Both the position numbers and the translations under genes were made by a program. From Terriglobia bacterium (lineage in GTDB: Bacteria > Acidobacteriota > Terriglobia > Terriglobales > Acidobacteriaceae), in assembly GCA_020073465.1 (NCBI GenBank), contig JAIQFC010000003.1, forward strand, positions 186,001 through 250,000: a DNA stretch of 64,000 nucleotides, read 5' to 3'. The notes under the pieces were generated by a model. That model had not been told where the DNA came from. It saw only the letters and a list, made by a program, of their open reading frames with translations, and searched no databases. Positions 32,107 to 42,400 of this stretch are shown here, piece by piece (positions within the stretch are counted from its first letter, which is position 1; each line of letters begins with the position of its first letter).

Positions 32107-34416
32107 CTAGCTCCGCAGTTCGGACAGAGCCTTGCGCACGCCTGCGGCGTTATGGTAGTTGGGACTAATCTTCAGCACGCGTTCCAGTTGTTGGCGGGCC
32201 AGCGTCGGCTGGTTGGTTCTCTGATAAGCAAGGCCGAGATGGTAGTGGACAGTGGGATCGTCGACGCCACCCTTCTTTTCGGTAAGGCGGAGAGACTCCT
32301 GAAATAGATCGATGGCGGAGTGGTAGACGCCCTTCTGGTAGTAGACCCAGCCGAGAGTATCGGCGGCGTTGGGAGAGTCGGGCATGCCGCGGCGCGCTTT
32401 TTGCGCCATGTCGAGGGCAACGTCGACGTTTCCACCCTGCTGCAAGATCACGTAGGCCAGATTATTGGCGGCCAGGGGATTGTCGGCTTGAATGTCGAGA
32501 GTTTGCTGATACATCGACTTGGCGTGGTCCCAATCCTTCTTCTCCTCGAAGAGTTCGCCGGAGAGGATGTAGAAGCGGACTTCGCGGGGATTGTCTTTGA
32601 TCGATCGTTGATAGAGAGCTAAAGCCTTGTCGGCAGAGCCTGTTTGGATTAGCACCTTGCCGAGTTTTTCCAGAGCATCGGCGTTGTTTTTGTCGAGTTC
32701 GATGGCTTTGCGCAGGGCGGCTTCTGCGCCGGGGAGATCTTTCCTGCCGTTGAACAGGGCTGTACCTAACAGATCATAAAAATTGCTGCTATTGGAGACC
32801 TTGGCGATTTGCGCCTTGACAGCAGCGACTGCCCTCTCCGGTTGCTTGGCTGCAAGGTACGTGTTCAGCACACCGCTTAGGCCGTCGCCGGATGAAGGGT
32901 CGCGGTCGAGGGCCTGCTCGTAGAAGCTGACAGCCTGGTTGAAGCGCTTGTGCGCGAGATTAATGTTGCCAATCTGGATGTAAGGAACGGGACTCTGCGG
33001 GGCAAGGTCCATTGCTTTTCTCGCATGCTGTTCGGCGTCGGAATATTTCTGACGATTGACTTCGGCGATGGCGCGGAGCAGGAATCCATCGGGAGAGGAA
33101 GGCTGGGCAGAGACGATCTGATCAGCCGTGTGAAGAAGAGCGTCGATGTCGCCGCGACGTAATTCGACAGCGGCCAGAGCGCGCTGGGCATCAGTCAAGT
33201 CGGGGCGGAGGCGGACGGACTCGCGCCACTCCGCTTCGGCCCGGGCTTCGTTGTGTTGCAGGTCGAAGGCCAGGCCCAGCTGGTAGTGAGCGACAGCGTT
33301 GTCGCGGTCGTTCTGGAGGGCTTTTTGCAGCGAGTCGATAGCGCCGCCCGTGTCGTTTTTGTGGAGCTGGATTTGGCCACGGTAGACGAGGGCATCGACA
33401 TCGCGAGAGTTGGAACTCAGAATCTCGTTGTTGAGTTTGTCAGCCTCGTCGAGGCGGTTCTTCAGGATGAGGAGTTGGATGTAGTTCTTCTTAACCTGGG
33501 GGTCCTTGGGGTAGCTGTTGTAGAGCGAGCGGTACTCTGCGGTCGCTTTGTCTAGATCACCGGTGGCGAAATAGAAGTCGCCGAGCATGCGGTAGCCTTC
33601 GGAGTTGTCGGGAAGATCCCCCTTGCACCGCTGCAGGAAAGACTCTACCTCCGCGCGCTTGCCTTCGGCCATCAAGAGACGCACGAGGGCTGCGCGCGGC
33701 GTGGGTTCTTTGGGATCGATGGTGATGGCATATTGGAATTGCTGTTCGGCTTCGGGCATGCGTTTGCGCGATTGATAGAAGCCGCCCAGCGCAAGCTGCG
33801 CGTTCATCGATTTCGGGTCGAGGTCGGCCGCCTTCTTGAAATTGACTTCTGCCTGGTCTTGCAGGTTGGAACGCAGCTGGAGCAAGGCCAGGTTCAGATA
33901 GGACTCGGAACGGCTGGGATCGATAGCAATGGCTTTCTGCATTTCCTGCATTGCGACGGCTAGACTGCCCTGAGCGGCGTAGTAATTTGCCCAGGCTTCG
34001 TAGGCCTGGGGGTTATTTGGCTGCTTGTCACGGAGGACGTCAAGGTGCGTCCTGGCGATTTTCAAGCCATCCGGCTGGCGCGCGGCGACCAGCATGTTCG
34101 CAATATCGATGCGCGCGGCGTAGTTGTCGGGTGCTAGATCAACCGCGCGGGACAGTGCCTGGTACGCACGACTCCAGTCCTGAAGTTTGAGATAGGCCTC
34201 CCCGAGCTGATAGTGCGCTTGCGCAAAACGAGGGTCGACCTGTACCGCGTTGGCGTACTGGATGGCGGATTCGCGGTACTTACCTTTCGCGAAGTAGCGC
34301 TCGCCGCTTTCGAAGTACTTTTGTCTGCGGACGTTGGGATCGCGGGAGCATGCGGAGAAGAGCGCAGCCAGAAGAACGCAGAGAATAGTCAGACGGAGGG
34401 CCGGGGAACGGGTCAT
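32107..34416 (-). CDS. TPR-repeat lipoprotein of the exosortase locus (PrsT-like)
   Basis: A 769-residue protein, ATG 34416 with GGAG upstream. The signal has a lipobox at LFSAC, so it is lipid-anchored. The rest consists of about 20 tetratricopeptide repeats (for example YFAKGKYRESAIQYANAVQVDPRFAQAHYQLG). Its place directly after EpsI and exosortase matches the PEP-CTERM TPR lipoprotein PrsT, which works with exopolysaccharide export and assembly. It is the last gene of the minus-strand exosortase operon, 166 bp after EpsI. Confidence 0.85.
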   Translation of the reverse strand: MTRSPALRLTILCVLLAALFSACSRDPNVRRQKYFESGERYFAKGKYRESAIQYANAVQVDPRFAQAHYQLGEAYLKLQDWSRAYQALSRAVDLAPDNYAARIDIANMLVAARQPDGLKIARTHLDVLRDKQPNNPQAYEAWANYYAAQGSLAVAMQEMQKAIAIDPSRSESYLNLALLQLRSNLQDQAEVNFKKAADLDPKSMNAQLALGGFYQSRKRMPEAEQQFQYAITIDPKEPTPRAALVRLLMAEGKRAEVESFLQRCKGDLPDNSEGYRMLGDFYFATGDLDKATAEYRSLYNSYPKDPQVKKNYIQLLILKNRLDEADKLNNEILSSNSRDVDALVYRGQIQLHKNDTGGAIDSLQKALQNDRDNAVAHYQLGLAFDLQHNEARAEAEWRESVRLRPDLTDAQRALAAVELRRGDIDALLHTADQIVSAQPSSPDGFLLRAIAEVNRQKYSDAEQHARKAMDLAPQSPVPYIQIGNINLAHKRFNQAVSFYEQALDRDPSSGDGLSGVLNTYLAAKQPERAVAAVKAQIAKVSNSSNFYDLLGTALFNGRKDLPGAEAALRKAIELDKNNADALEKLGKVLIQTGSADKALALYQRSIKDNPREVRFYILSGELFEEKKDWDHAKSMYQQTLDIQADNPLAANNLAYVILQQGGNVDVALDMAQKARRGMPDSPNAADTLGWVYYQKGVYHSAIDLFQESLRLTEKKGGVDDPTVHYHLGLAYQRTNQPTLARQQLERVLKISPNYHNAAGVRKALSELRS

Positions 34417-34582
34417 CGTGTGTTCTCCAAACGAGAGTGAGAGAGGCGCGGGCGGAACTGCGACCCGAGCTCATTCCTGATACTGCTAGCGAACGAACAG
34501 AAAACGGTTACGGGCGTCAAAGTCAGGGCTCCGTGATCAGTAGTCAGCAGGAAACGGTTCCGAGAACTGAGTCCTCTCCTTG

Positions 34583-35230
34583 CTAACGTGGGATATAAGT
34601 GTCCAGCAAAGGGACTACGTGATTGGCAAAGGGCAGAACACGCTCTTCCGCAGCCTCTGCGGTTTCGCCGGGGTTCATTTGCGTAGTGATGCGGACCAGG
34701 GCACCGTCGCTTCGGTTCATGCTCATGGAGTCGGCCACCAAATAGAACTTAGCCCAATATTCGCTGGCGGTTCCGCGATCGTGGGCCCAATACCAGTAGA
34801 GGACGAGTTGGCGGGAGCCTCCCTTGGCAATGACATAGCGGTTTGCGGGGAAGGGGCCGTGTCCAGGGAGCGAGAGCGTGATGCGGCTCGATTCCACGGG
34901 CAGCCAGCCTGCACCGGGTAGACAGTGTTTGGGTGAGTGAATGGTGTCGCCGGCACGCTGGCTAGGGAAGTACGCAACAAAAAGATCCACCACGGGTCGA
35001 GCATCGGCTTCGGGATGATAGACGCGAAGCAGGAAGTCGCCGGGGCCGAGGATTTCGAGAACGTCCTTGTCCATGGGGACGTCGGTTGCGATCCACTTGC
35101 CGAGTCGCGTAGGAAACGACTTGAGCGGATCGCGCGGAGGGAACACCTCACTGCGACCTCGGGCTTGCAGCAGGATGCCGATGGTGGCGATCAGTGCGAC
35201 CACCAGTAGAAAACGCCCTGGAGAGCGCAT
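34583..35230 (-). CDS. epsI: EpsI, exosortase-associated protein
   Basis: A 215-residue protein. ATG 35230 overlaps the exosortase stop (TGATG), and I prefer it to the upstream frame starting at 35320. A membrane anchor (FLLVVALIATIGILLQA) is followed by the EpsI domain with its conserved cysteine in the HSPKHCLPGAGW context and the LVLYWYWAHDRG strand. EpsI-type domains accompany exosortases, often fused to them, in exopolysaccharide loci. Here it is a separate, coupled gene. Confidence 0.9.
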   Translation of the reverse strand: MRSPGRFLLVVALIATIGILLQARGRSEVFPPRDPLKSFPTRLGKWIATDVPMDKDVLEILGPGDFLLRVYHPEADARPVVDLFVAYFPSQRAGDTIHSPKHCLPGAGWLPVESSRITLSLPGHGPFPANRYVIAKGGSRQLVLYWYWAHDRGTASEYWAKFYLVADSMSMNRSDGALVRITTQMNPGETAEAAEERVLPFANHVVPLLDTYIPR

Positions 35231-36303
35231 CAGGGGGCCACGCCTTTCTCTGGCCATAATGTACAGACGAGACCGTGAACGAGGTAGAGCATGACCAGCG
35301 AGATCACGAAGATAATCCATCCCCAGGAAGCGTGGAAGAATCCTTCGGCTTTTCCGGGGTCCCAGTATTGCACCAGGAGACCGGTGCCAATGATGCGCAC
35401 GCTGTTAGCGACAACAGCAATGGGCACCGATGCGAGAGCGAGGAGAACGCGGACCAAGATTCGTTTTTCCATCAGGTAGCCATAGATCACGGCCAAAGTG
35501 ATTAGCGAGATGAGGGAGCGGATTCCGCTGCAGGCTTCCGCAACCTCGAGCGCCATGGCAGGCAGGACGATCACGTTGCCTTCGCGGAGCACGGGAACTC
35601 CCATCCAGGGGAGGATGGCGGCGGCAACCCGCGAGGCGAGCAGCTGCAGGGGGAATGTGAGCTGATTGAACACAATTGCAGGGATCGGGATCATCAGGAT
35701 CAGAAACGCAAAGGGAAACAGAACGGCGCGGAGATAGCCCCAGCCGAGGAACAGGACCACAATGCCCGCCAGCAACAATAATAAGGAAGAACGCGCGAGG
35801 AAGAGTTCGGCGCCCATCTGTCCAATGACGAGTGTGACGAGGGCGAAGGCCAGGATGGCGAGCCCGGTCCAGGCCGGCCGGGGCGGCAGTCGAACAAGCC
35901 TTGTGCGCCCCTGCCAGAGGACGAACGCCGAGAACACCGGGACGAAGAAACCGTGCGAAAAATCGGGGTCACGCCACCATTGCACCACAAGGTGGAAGAG
36001 AGTCGGTGCGTAAAGCCAGAGCGAAAGTGCAGTCAGCACTACGACCTGCCAAGGTGCAATAGCTCCGGACCATGCCGGCCTCGATGGCGTCGAAGAGTAT
36101 CCGGTCTGCACCGGTTGGCTCACGCGAGGTTCGTGAGGTGGGGATATTTGATCATAAACGGAGGATGTCTGCAGCGCGATAGGTTTGACCGGACTTCTCT
36201 CGGCCGCTGGGAGCGACAAATGAGAGAACCTCTGCCTGCGAGCATAAAGAGCGGCGACGGTGCGTACGCTGCTCGTGTCGCAGTTGTTAGGGGCATTAGT
36301 CAC
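35230..36303 (-). CDS. Exosortase (PEP-CTERM sorting enzyme)
   Basis: A 357-residue polytopic membrane protein, GTG start at 36303. The catalytic triad of exosortases is visible: Cys258 in EACSGIRS, Arg303 in NSVRI, and His324 in FFHASWG. About eight membrane segments start at residue 85. The first 80 residues are a soluble proline-rich leader, longer than usual, so a start further inside is possible. It should cut PEP-CTERM proteins during export; two candidate substrates lie at 51245-51916 and 52035-52712. It opens the operon with EpsI and the TPR lipoprotein. Confidence 0.93.
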   Translation of the reverse strand: MTNAPNNCDTSSVRTVAALYARRQRFSHLSLPAAERSPVKPIALQTSSVYDQISPPHEPRVSQPVQTGYSSTPSRPAWSGAIAPWQVVVLTALSLWLYAPTLFHLVVQWWRDPDFSHGFFVPVFSAFVLWQGRTRLVRLPPRPAWTGLAILAFALVTLVIGQMGAELFLARSSLLLLLAGIVVLFLGWGYLRAVLFPFAFLILMIPIPAIVFNQLTFPLQLLASRVAAAILPWMGVPVLREGNVIVLPAMALEVAEACSGIRSLISLITLAVIYGYLMEKRILVRVLLALASVPIAVVANSVRIIGTGLLVQYWDPGKAEGFFHASWGWIIFVISLVMLYLVHGLVCTLWPEKGVAP

Positions 36304-36691
36304 AGGGATCGCTGAAGCGGAGATCGGGGAACCAGCTCAGGGGCCCATGAGCGCTTTGCGCGTGCAGTTGCCAAGCCCGAATAGAAAGAACGGTGGCCGC
36401 GCTTCGCCGGAAGAAGCCCCTGAGACATTTTCCTAGCTCGCCAAGAATGACGCACAGGTTGAGATATCCGACAATCCTCTTTCACGGCACCGATCCGAAT
36501 GAGCACACCTCGTGCACTGTGACAGACTTACCCTGGGCGTCAAAGCAGCGAGCTTGAACTTCGCCGGAAGGATCTTAATCGACATCAGCCGCCCGATTAT
36601 TAACGTCGCATTACATTCAGATTAAAATTCGGCAACAAGGCCCCTGCCACGCGTCCCGCACGTTATCCTTGCTCGTTCTTTGAGCAGGTTC
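36304..36691. other. Intergenic region between divergent genes
   Basis: No gene is supported; a 68-residue minus-strand frame (36300-36506) has no protein-like features. An AT-richer stretch at 36595-36630, with TAAAAT at about 36623, is a possible promoter for the plus-strand TPR gene. No riboswitch or terminator was recognised. Confidence 0.4.
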
Positions 36692-38647
36692 ATGCCCACC
36701 GCAAAAGTGAATCGGAAACGGAGGATGATTACCCGTCCGGCCCCAATACACACCCCGGCGCCGGTTCGGGTCCCACCGAAGGTGGAGGTGCCGTCGACGG
36801 AGGCTCCCGCACCATCCGGCTTGCTCTGGAAGCATCGCATCGCTCCTGCGATCCTGCTGGTGCTGGTAACCCTTGCCATTTATTACCCCGTCGTCCATCA
36901 CCCCTTTACGAACTATGACGACGGCGAATATGTTCACGACAACCCGAACATCCAGAACGGAATCACGCCTGCGATGTTGCGCTGGGCGTTCACGTCCATT
37001 GAGCATGCCAACTGGCACCCCCTCACGTGGATTTCTCACGCGTTGGACTGGCAGTTGTACGGCTGGGACCCCTCCGGCCACCACCTGACAAGTTTGCTGA
37101 TCCATGCGTTGAGCGTGGTGCTGCTGTTTTTGTTTTTGGCTCAAGTGACTCGCTCCACCGCGCGCAGCATGCTCGCGGCCGCGCTTTTTGCGGTCCATCC
37201 TGTGAGCGTAGAGAGTGTGGTGTGGATCGCGGAGCGGAAGAACGTGCTCTGCACGCTGTTGTTTCTGCTCGCGCTTCTGGCTTATGCCTTCTACGTCCGG
37301 CGCCCTGGCGTGATCCGCTACTTGCTCACGGCATTGCTGTTTGCCGCCAGCCTGGCGGCAAAGCCGATGACGGTGACGTTCCCCTTCGTACTGCTCTTGC
37401 TGGACTTCTGGCCTCTGCAACGAATCCAGGGCTGGACCCAACCTTCTCCGAATCTTCCCGCACCGCAACTGCAGGTTTGGAAGATCGCGCTGGAAAAACT
37501 GCCGCTTCTGGCATTGAGCATTGCGGATAGCGCGGTCACCATGCGGGCGCAGGCCGTTGCCATCCGTTCAGCCCATCAGTCTCCTCTCATTTCACGAGTC
37601 GAGAATGCCATCGTCTCGTATGCCAGATATCTATGGAACGCGGTGTGGCCGACGCGCTTGTCGGTTCTCTATCCCTTTCCTTCCGCGGGATGGCCGGGCT
37701 GGCGGGCACTGCTGAGTGCGGTGTTATTGGTCAGCACCAGTGTGTGGGTGTGGCGTGAACGCACCCGCCATCCCTATCTGATCACCGGGTGGTGCTGGTT
37801 TCTCGGCATGCTGGTTCCCGTCATCGGGCTGGTACAGGTGGGCGAGCAGGCAATGGCAGACCGTTACGCCTATCTCCCGCTGATTGGGATCTATGTGGCG
37901 GCGATCTGGGTGCTCTCCGACGTGGCGCAGAAGACGAGCGTTCGAGTGCGGCGCTACGTAGCAGTGGCGGCCGGCATTATTCTCTTGTCCTTTTCCTTCC
38001 TCGCGTGGCGGCAGGTAGGTTTGTGGCATAGCAATCTGGAACTCTGGTCTCACGCAGTCGAGGTCACGGAGAACAACAATGCGGCGGAAGATGTCGTCGG
38101 GTCTGAGCTCTTCACTGACGCGAAGAACAAGGGACTCCGTTACTCAGACGAGGCCCGGGTTCATTTTCAGAATGCCCTCCGGATCGATCCCAAGGACAGC
38201 CAGGCGCTTCTGTACCTGGGCATGGATCTGCAGGCACGCGGACAACTGCAGGAGGCCATCGACAGATACCGCCTGGCCTTGCTATACGGCGACGATAATT
38301 GGCTCAAGAGCAAGATACTCAGCGGCATCGCAGGATGTTACGAACTGCAAGGCGACTTTGTCGCCGCAAGGCAATACTTCAGCGATGCGCTGAAGGTGAA
38401 TCCCAAGCCCGACTCCGAATCTTTTCTCGGTCTCGCCAGAACCTTCACCGACGAGCAAATCGTGAAGCTCATTGCCACTCTGAACAGTCATCCCACAGCG
38501 CAGGGCTACTGGCAGCTCGGACAACTGCAAGAGGCTGGAGGGTACAACAGCGCCGCTCGAAGCTCCTATCAGTATGCTCTCCAGCTCGACCCTCACCTCG
38601 AAGCGGCCCGCGTGGCGTTGTCGCGGAGTACGAGCAACCTACCCTGA
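36692..38647 (+). CDS. Membrane protein with C-terminal TPRs (GT39/TMTC-like)
   Basis: A 651-residue protein, ATG 36692. After a basic proline-rich N-terminus come about 11 membrane segments with YDDGEYVHDNPNI in the first outer loop, the acidic motif found in protein-O-mannosyltransferase-like enzymes, then HPLTWISHALDWQLYG. The C-terminal 200 residues are TPR repeats (ALRIDPKDSQALLYLG). This plan (transferase-like membrane domain plus TPR) is frequent in Acidobacteria and may glycosylate exported proteins or build surface polymer, but no reaction is shown. It is divergent from the exosortase operon. Confidence 0.82.
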   Translation: MPTAKVNRKRRMITRPAPIHTPAPVRVPPKVEVPSTEAPAPSGLLWKHRIAPAILLVLVTLAIYYPVVHHPFTNYDDGEYVHDNPNIQNGITPAMLRWAFTSIEHANWHPLTWISHALDWQLYGWDPSGHHLTSLLIHALSVVLLFLFLAQVTRSTARSMLAAALFAVHPVSVESVVWIAERKNVLCTLLFLLALLAYAFYVRRPGVIRYLLTALLFAASLAAKPMTVTFPFVLLLLDFWPLQRIQGWTQPSPNLPAPQLQVWKIALEKLPLLALSIADSAVTMRAQAVAIRSAHQSPLISRVENAIVSYARYLWNAVWPTRLSVLYPFPSAGWPGWRALLSAVLLVSTSVWVWRERTRHPYLITGWCWFLGMLVPVIGLVQVGEQAMADRYAYLPLIGIYVAAIWVLSDVAQKTSVRVRRYVAVAAGIILLSFSFLAWRQVGLWHSNLELWSHAVEVTENNNAAEDVVGSELFTDAKNKGLRYSDEARVHFQNALRIDPKDSQALLYLGMDLQARGQLQEAIDRYRLALLYGDDNWLKSKILSGIAGCYELQGDFVAARQYFSDALKVNPKPDSESFLGLARTFTDEQIVKLIATLNSHPTAQGYWQLGQLQEAGGYNSAARSSYQYALQLDPHLEAARVALSRSTSNLP

Positions 38648-38701
38648 AGGGATTTTGTCCCGGTGGAACTCCACGGATACCTCCGCAGAAGGCCCCAAGC
38701 T

Positions 38702-39463
38702 CTACGGATGCGGGGTAGAAGGCTCTTGCGGGTTCAACGGGCTTGGCGGGCTCTGCAGGAGACTGGGCGCTCGGCCCACGGGAGTCGGACCGTACGTCTC
38801 GTGCACGCGATCGAGAGCCGGGTCATAGAAAAATAGCCACTTATCGTAGCGGTTCACATGATTGAATTCCCTAATCGTCTTCTTCGGGCTCGTGCTCGCG
38901 ACCCCGATGATTACCCCACCACCAAAACTCGCTGGCTGTTGGGGGGCGGCTTTGAGGCCTGGCTGCGGGGGCGACCCGCTGGATCCCGACGGCGGCGGAA
39001 CTTGTTCCGTCGTGGTCGCCGTCTGGTCTCCGGATGCCGTTGGGGCTGGTGGACTCGAATTGTCAGCGGACCCGTCGGCGGTTCCGCCTGACTGCGAGCT
39101 TGAGGGGTTGGGAATGGGACCACCAACCTGGGGAACATCCAGCATGTGCAGCGCCCGGAATTCACGGCCGGTGATTGGATCCTTATACCGTTTGCGCAAA
39201 TACCGGACGCTGCCCGTATCCAGATCCTCCAGCGTCATGGGATAACGCCCGGTCTGTTTGATAAAGCGGCGGATCGCACGACGGTATTGCATTCCACGAT
39301 GAATCAGTTCTTCTTCCTGATCCCGCCGGACCTGCATGGCAATGGTCGGGGCTGCAGCCGCCGCCGCAATTACCAGCACAGCCATAAAGAGGAGCAGGGT
39401 CAGTAGCACGTATCCCTGCTGCCGAAGCCGGGGCCTGCGATCCGGAAGTTGCGGCGTAGTCAT
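38702..39463 (-). CDS. Type II secretion/type IV pilus pseudopilin-like protein
   Basis: A 253-residue protein with a prepilin-like N-terminus: basic leader, then GYVLLTLLLFMAVLVIAAAAAAPTIAMQVRRDQEEELIHRG, a hydrophobic helix running into the amphipathic helix of GspG-like pseudopilins. RAIRRFIKQTGRYPMTLEDLD is the typical following region. The classic Glu at +5 is not seen. The C-terminal half is Pro/Ser/Gly-rich and disordered, apart from a short segment (NHVNRYDKWLFFYDPALD). It lies 14 bp downstream of the TonB receptor gene on the same strand, probably one operon. Confidence 0.8.
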   Translation of the reverse strand: MTTPQLPDRRPRLRQQGYVLLTLLLFMAVLVIAAAAAAPTIAMQVRRDQEEELIHRGMQYRRAIRRFIKQTGRYPMTLEDLDTGSVRYLRKRYKDPITGREFRALHMLDVPQVGGPIPNPSSSQSGGTADGSADNSSPPAPTASGDQTATTTEQVPPPSGSSGSPPQPGLKAAPQQPASFGGGVIIGVASTSPKKTIREFNHVNRYDKWLFFYDPALDRVHETYGPTPVGRAPSLLQSPPSPLNPQEPSTPHP

Positions 39464-39477
39464 TCGGCTGTGCCCGC

Positions 39478-42400
39478 TCAGAAGCTGTACTTGAGCCCGA
39501 GCTGCAGGGTTCTCGGCCGGTGAGAATTCACTGGCCGCAGAAAAGCGCTGCCGGTCGTGCAGTCCACGTTGACGGGCGGCGTCCCCGGAGGCGCGCCCGG
39601 AACCGGGGTCAGACCTCCAAAGGCCGAGTTGTCCGGACCTCCGTAACAGCCAATCGTATTCGAGGCCGTGTTCCCAATGTTCGGATCGAAGATCCGGAAC
39701 TGCGAATGGTTGAAGATGTTGAAGGCCTCGAGCCGGAACTCCATCCCACTGTGCTCGTTCAGCTTGAAATTCTTCAGCAGGGTCATGTCGAAGTTCAGCC
39801 GGTTCGGATTGTTCATGAAGTTGCGGCCCGCATTTCCAAAAGTGAGCCCTTGCGGGGCAGCGAAGGCGGCCGGGTTGTAGAGCAGCGGGCCGACACTGCC
39901 AGAGTTATTGACGGGTGCGGGCAACCGTCCTCGGGGATTGCCAATGACGTCCGGGTAGGAACCCGACCCTGATCCGTTTGCGACTCCAGCGTTATCTGCT
40001 ACCGAAATGCCTGTGCTGCCGCCGCCGTTGATTACGCTGAACGGTGTGCCGGACTGGAATGTCGTGATACCGGACAATTCCCAGCCGTCAAACAAGAAGT
40101 GCAAAAGGCGAGAGCGGCTCTGAACGGGCTGCGGTCTGGCAGTTGTGCCAGCACTTTCGCCTTCTCCAGCCTGGTCGACCAATGACCGCTCCAGCTTTCC
40201 GCTGAGCTTGGGGAAGGCATAGATATAGTTCACGCTGAGCATGTGGCGCTGGTCGAAGTTGGAACTCGCCCAGTTTGAGTGGATGTCCGCTGAGTTCACG
40301 AACGAGGCATCGGAGCGGTCTGACGAATCGTCGAAGGAATGGCTGTACGTGTACGAAGCCCCAACCGTAAGTGGACCGCGCGTGCGGCGAATCGTTGCCT
40401 GCAGGGCATGATACTGGGAATCGGCGACATTCTGCAGGGAAAGCACGCGCCCGAGTCCGGGGGCAAACGCTCGCAGAGAATTCGGAGTAGGTATCTTCCC
40501 TGGGTTCAGGGTGTAGCAAGCCGCCGCCAGATTGGTCCAGGCAGGCTGTGCGGGTGTGACTTTGATGTTGCCCACGGTGAAACTCCCGAGGGTGTAGCCG
40601 GTCGCATTGGCGACACCTCCGTAACTCTGGCAGTCCTGAAGAGTAATCGGCTGGCCCGGCGCATACGGATTCCCCGTGGGGAAGATTCCGTCGTCGGGCC
40701 CAGTGGGAGGCGGAGTCAACTGGTTCAGTTGCAACTCGGTGGACAGGTGCGTTCCCTTGCTGCCCACGTAGGCGATGGTGGCCACCATATCTTTCGGCAG
40801 CTGCCGCTGCGCACTCAAGCTCCACTGCTGTGCGTAGGGCCAGATCGTCTTCTTGGGAATGGAAGTCACGTCAATGGGAAACGCCACTCCCCCGCCAATG
40901 CCCACGTAACCCTGGACCGGGTTTGGTTGGGTCATGGTGAGAACCAGGGGCGCACTTCCTTCCAGAGATCCGGTATTGGCTTCTTTCGCGGTGCCATGCT
41001 CGTAAAAGAGCCCATAGCCGCCGCGAATCGAGGTCTTCCCATCACCCTTCACGTCCCAGGCGAAGCCGACTCGCGGAGCAGGATTGAACATGTGATTGCT
41101 CATGCAGCTCGCGGGAATGCCGTTTGTCCCACACTTCACCAAGCCATTGGTGACGACTGAATCTGCCTCCAAGGGCAGGGTGACAGGATTGCCACCAACC
41201 ACGATATTTCCGCCACCAAAGCCTCTTTGATCCACGGGAGCGAATTGCACGGTGGCCGCCAGGGCGCGATCAAATTTGGCGGGATCCCAGTTGTAGGCAT
41301 TCAGGTTCTTTTCGTGAAAGTTGGTGAACAGGCTGAAGCGCACACCGAGGTTGAGCGTGAGTCGACGAGTCGCACGCCAATCGTCCTGCACGTAAGGCTC
41401 GACGATCCAGTAGTCGTTGTAGTACTTGAGCTGGGCACTATCCTGCTGGAAGCTGAAGACATCGGGTCCGCTGCTTGAGACCAGTGTGCCCAGGAAATCC
41501 GCAAAAGCATTGCCGCTGCCGTTGCCGCTAAGGTTGGTAAAGCTCAGCAGACCCTGGATATCGCCTGTAGCTGAGCCGATAGCGCCGTTGGTTTCTCCAC
41601 GGCGCGCATCCACCGCCTGGACACCAAACTGCAACGTGTGGTTGTGGAAGGCCTCGCTTACGTTGTCCGCCAGGCTATAGGTGGGATTGGTATGCTCCCA
41701 CGGCATGTAGGAGGTATCGACAGCGAAGCCGTTCCCTCCGTATATGCCGTTGGTGCCGCCAATGATGATTCCGGGCAACTTGCCACCAAAGCCGTTGTTG
41801 AAGATAGCGCCGATTCCGTCCGCAGTCCCTCTGGGAACGGTTATGCTCAAATCACCGACCGGGCCGGTGATATTTTTCAGAGTGATGTGGGAATTCACGT
41901 AGCTGGCAACAAATTCGTTTACCAACGTGGGATTGATGGTCGCGCTCAGCCGCGCCACCATGCTGACGCCGGGACCATTGAGCCGGTTTTCAACGCTGGG
42001 AAAATTCTGTGAGTGCACGGCCGCGGTTTGCAGGTATCCCCATTGCGGAGTCGTCGTTGTCGTATCCCACGAATCGTGGATATAGCGAAAGGCAGCCCGC
42101 ACGCTCTCGCTGAAGTTGTAATCCACTCTCCCCAATTCTTCCCGCCAGTAAGTCGGAGGAGAAACCGCAGCGACGTAGCAGGGAACGAAAGGTTGGCTGG
42201 TCTGAGGATCGGTCTGCCCCGCCAAACTCGAGTTGCACCCAAACGACGAATTCGGGGCCGGAATCAGGGCATTGAGCAGGGCGACGCTATTCGGGTTCAG
42301 GTTGGGCGTGGTCCCACTCTGCGCTCCAAGTTGATTGCCAGCATACGTGTTGTATTGATTGATCTTTCCGGTGGAAGTCGCGGCGGGACAGTCAGGATAC

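Noticed and set aside
36300-36506. A 68-residue minus-strand gene upstream of the exosortase
   Set aside because: Composition is not protein-like and there is no ribosome binding site. It only fills the gap between two divergent genes.
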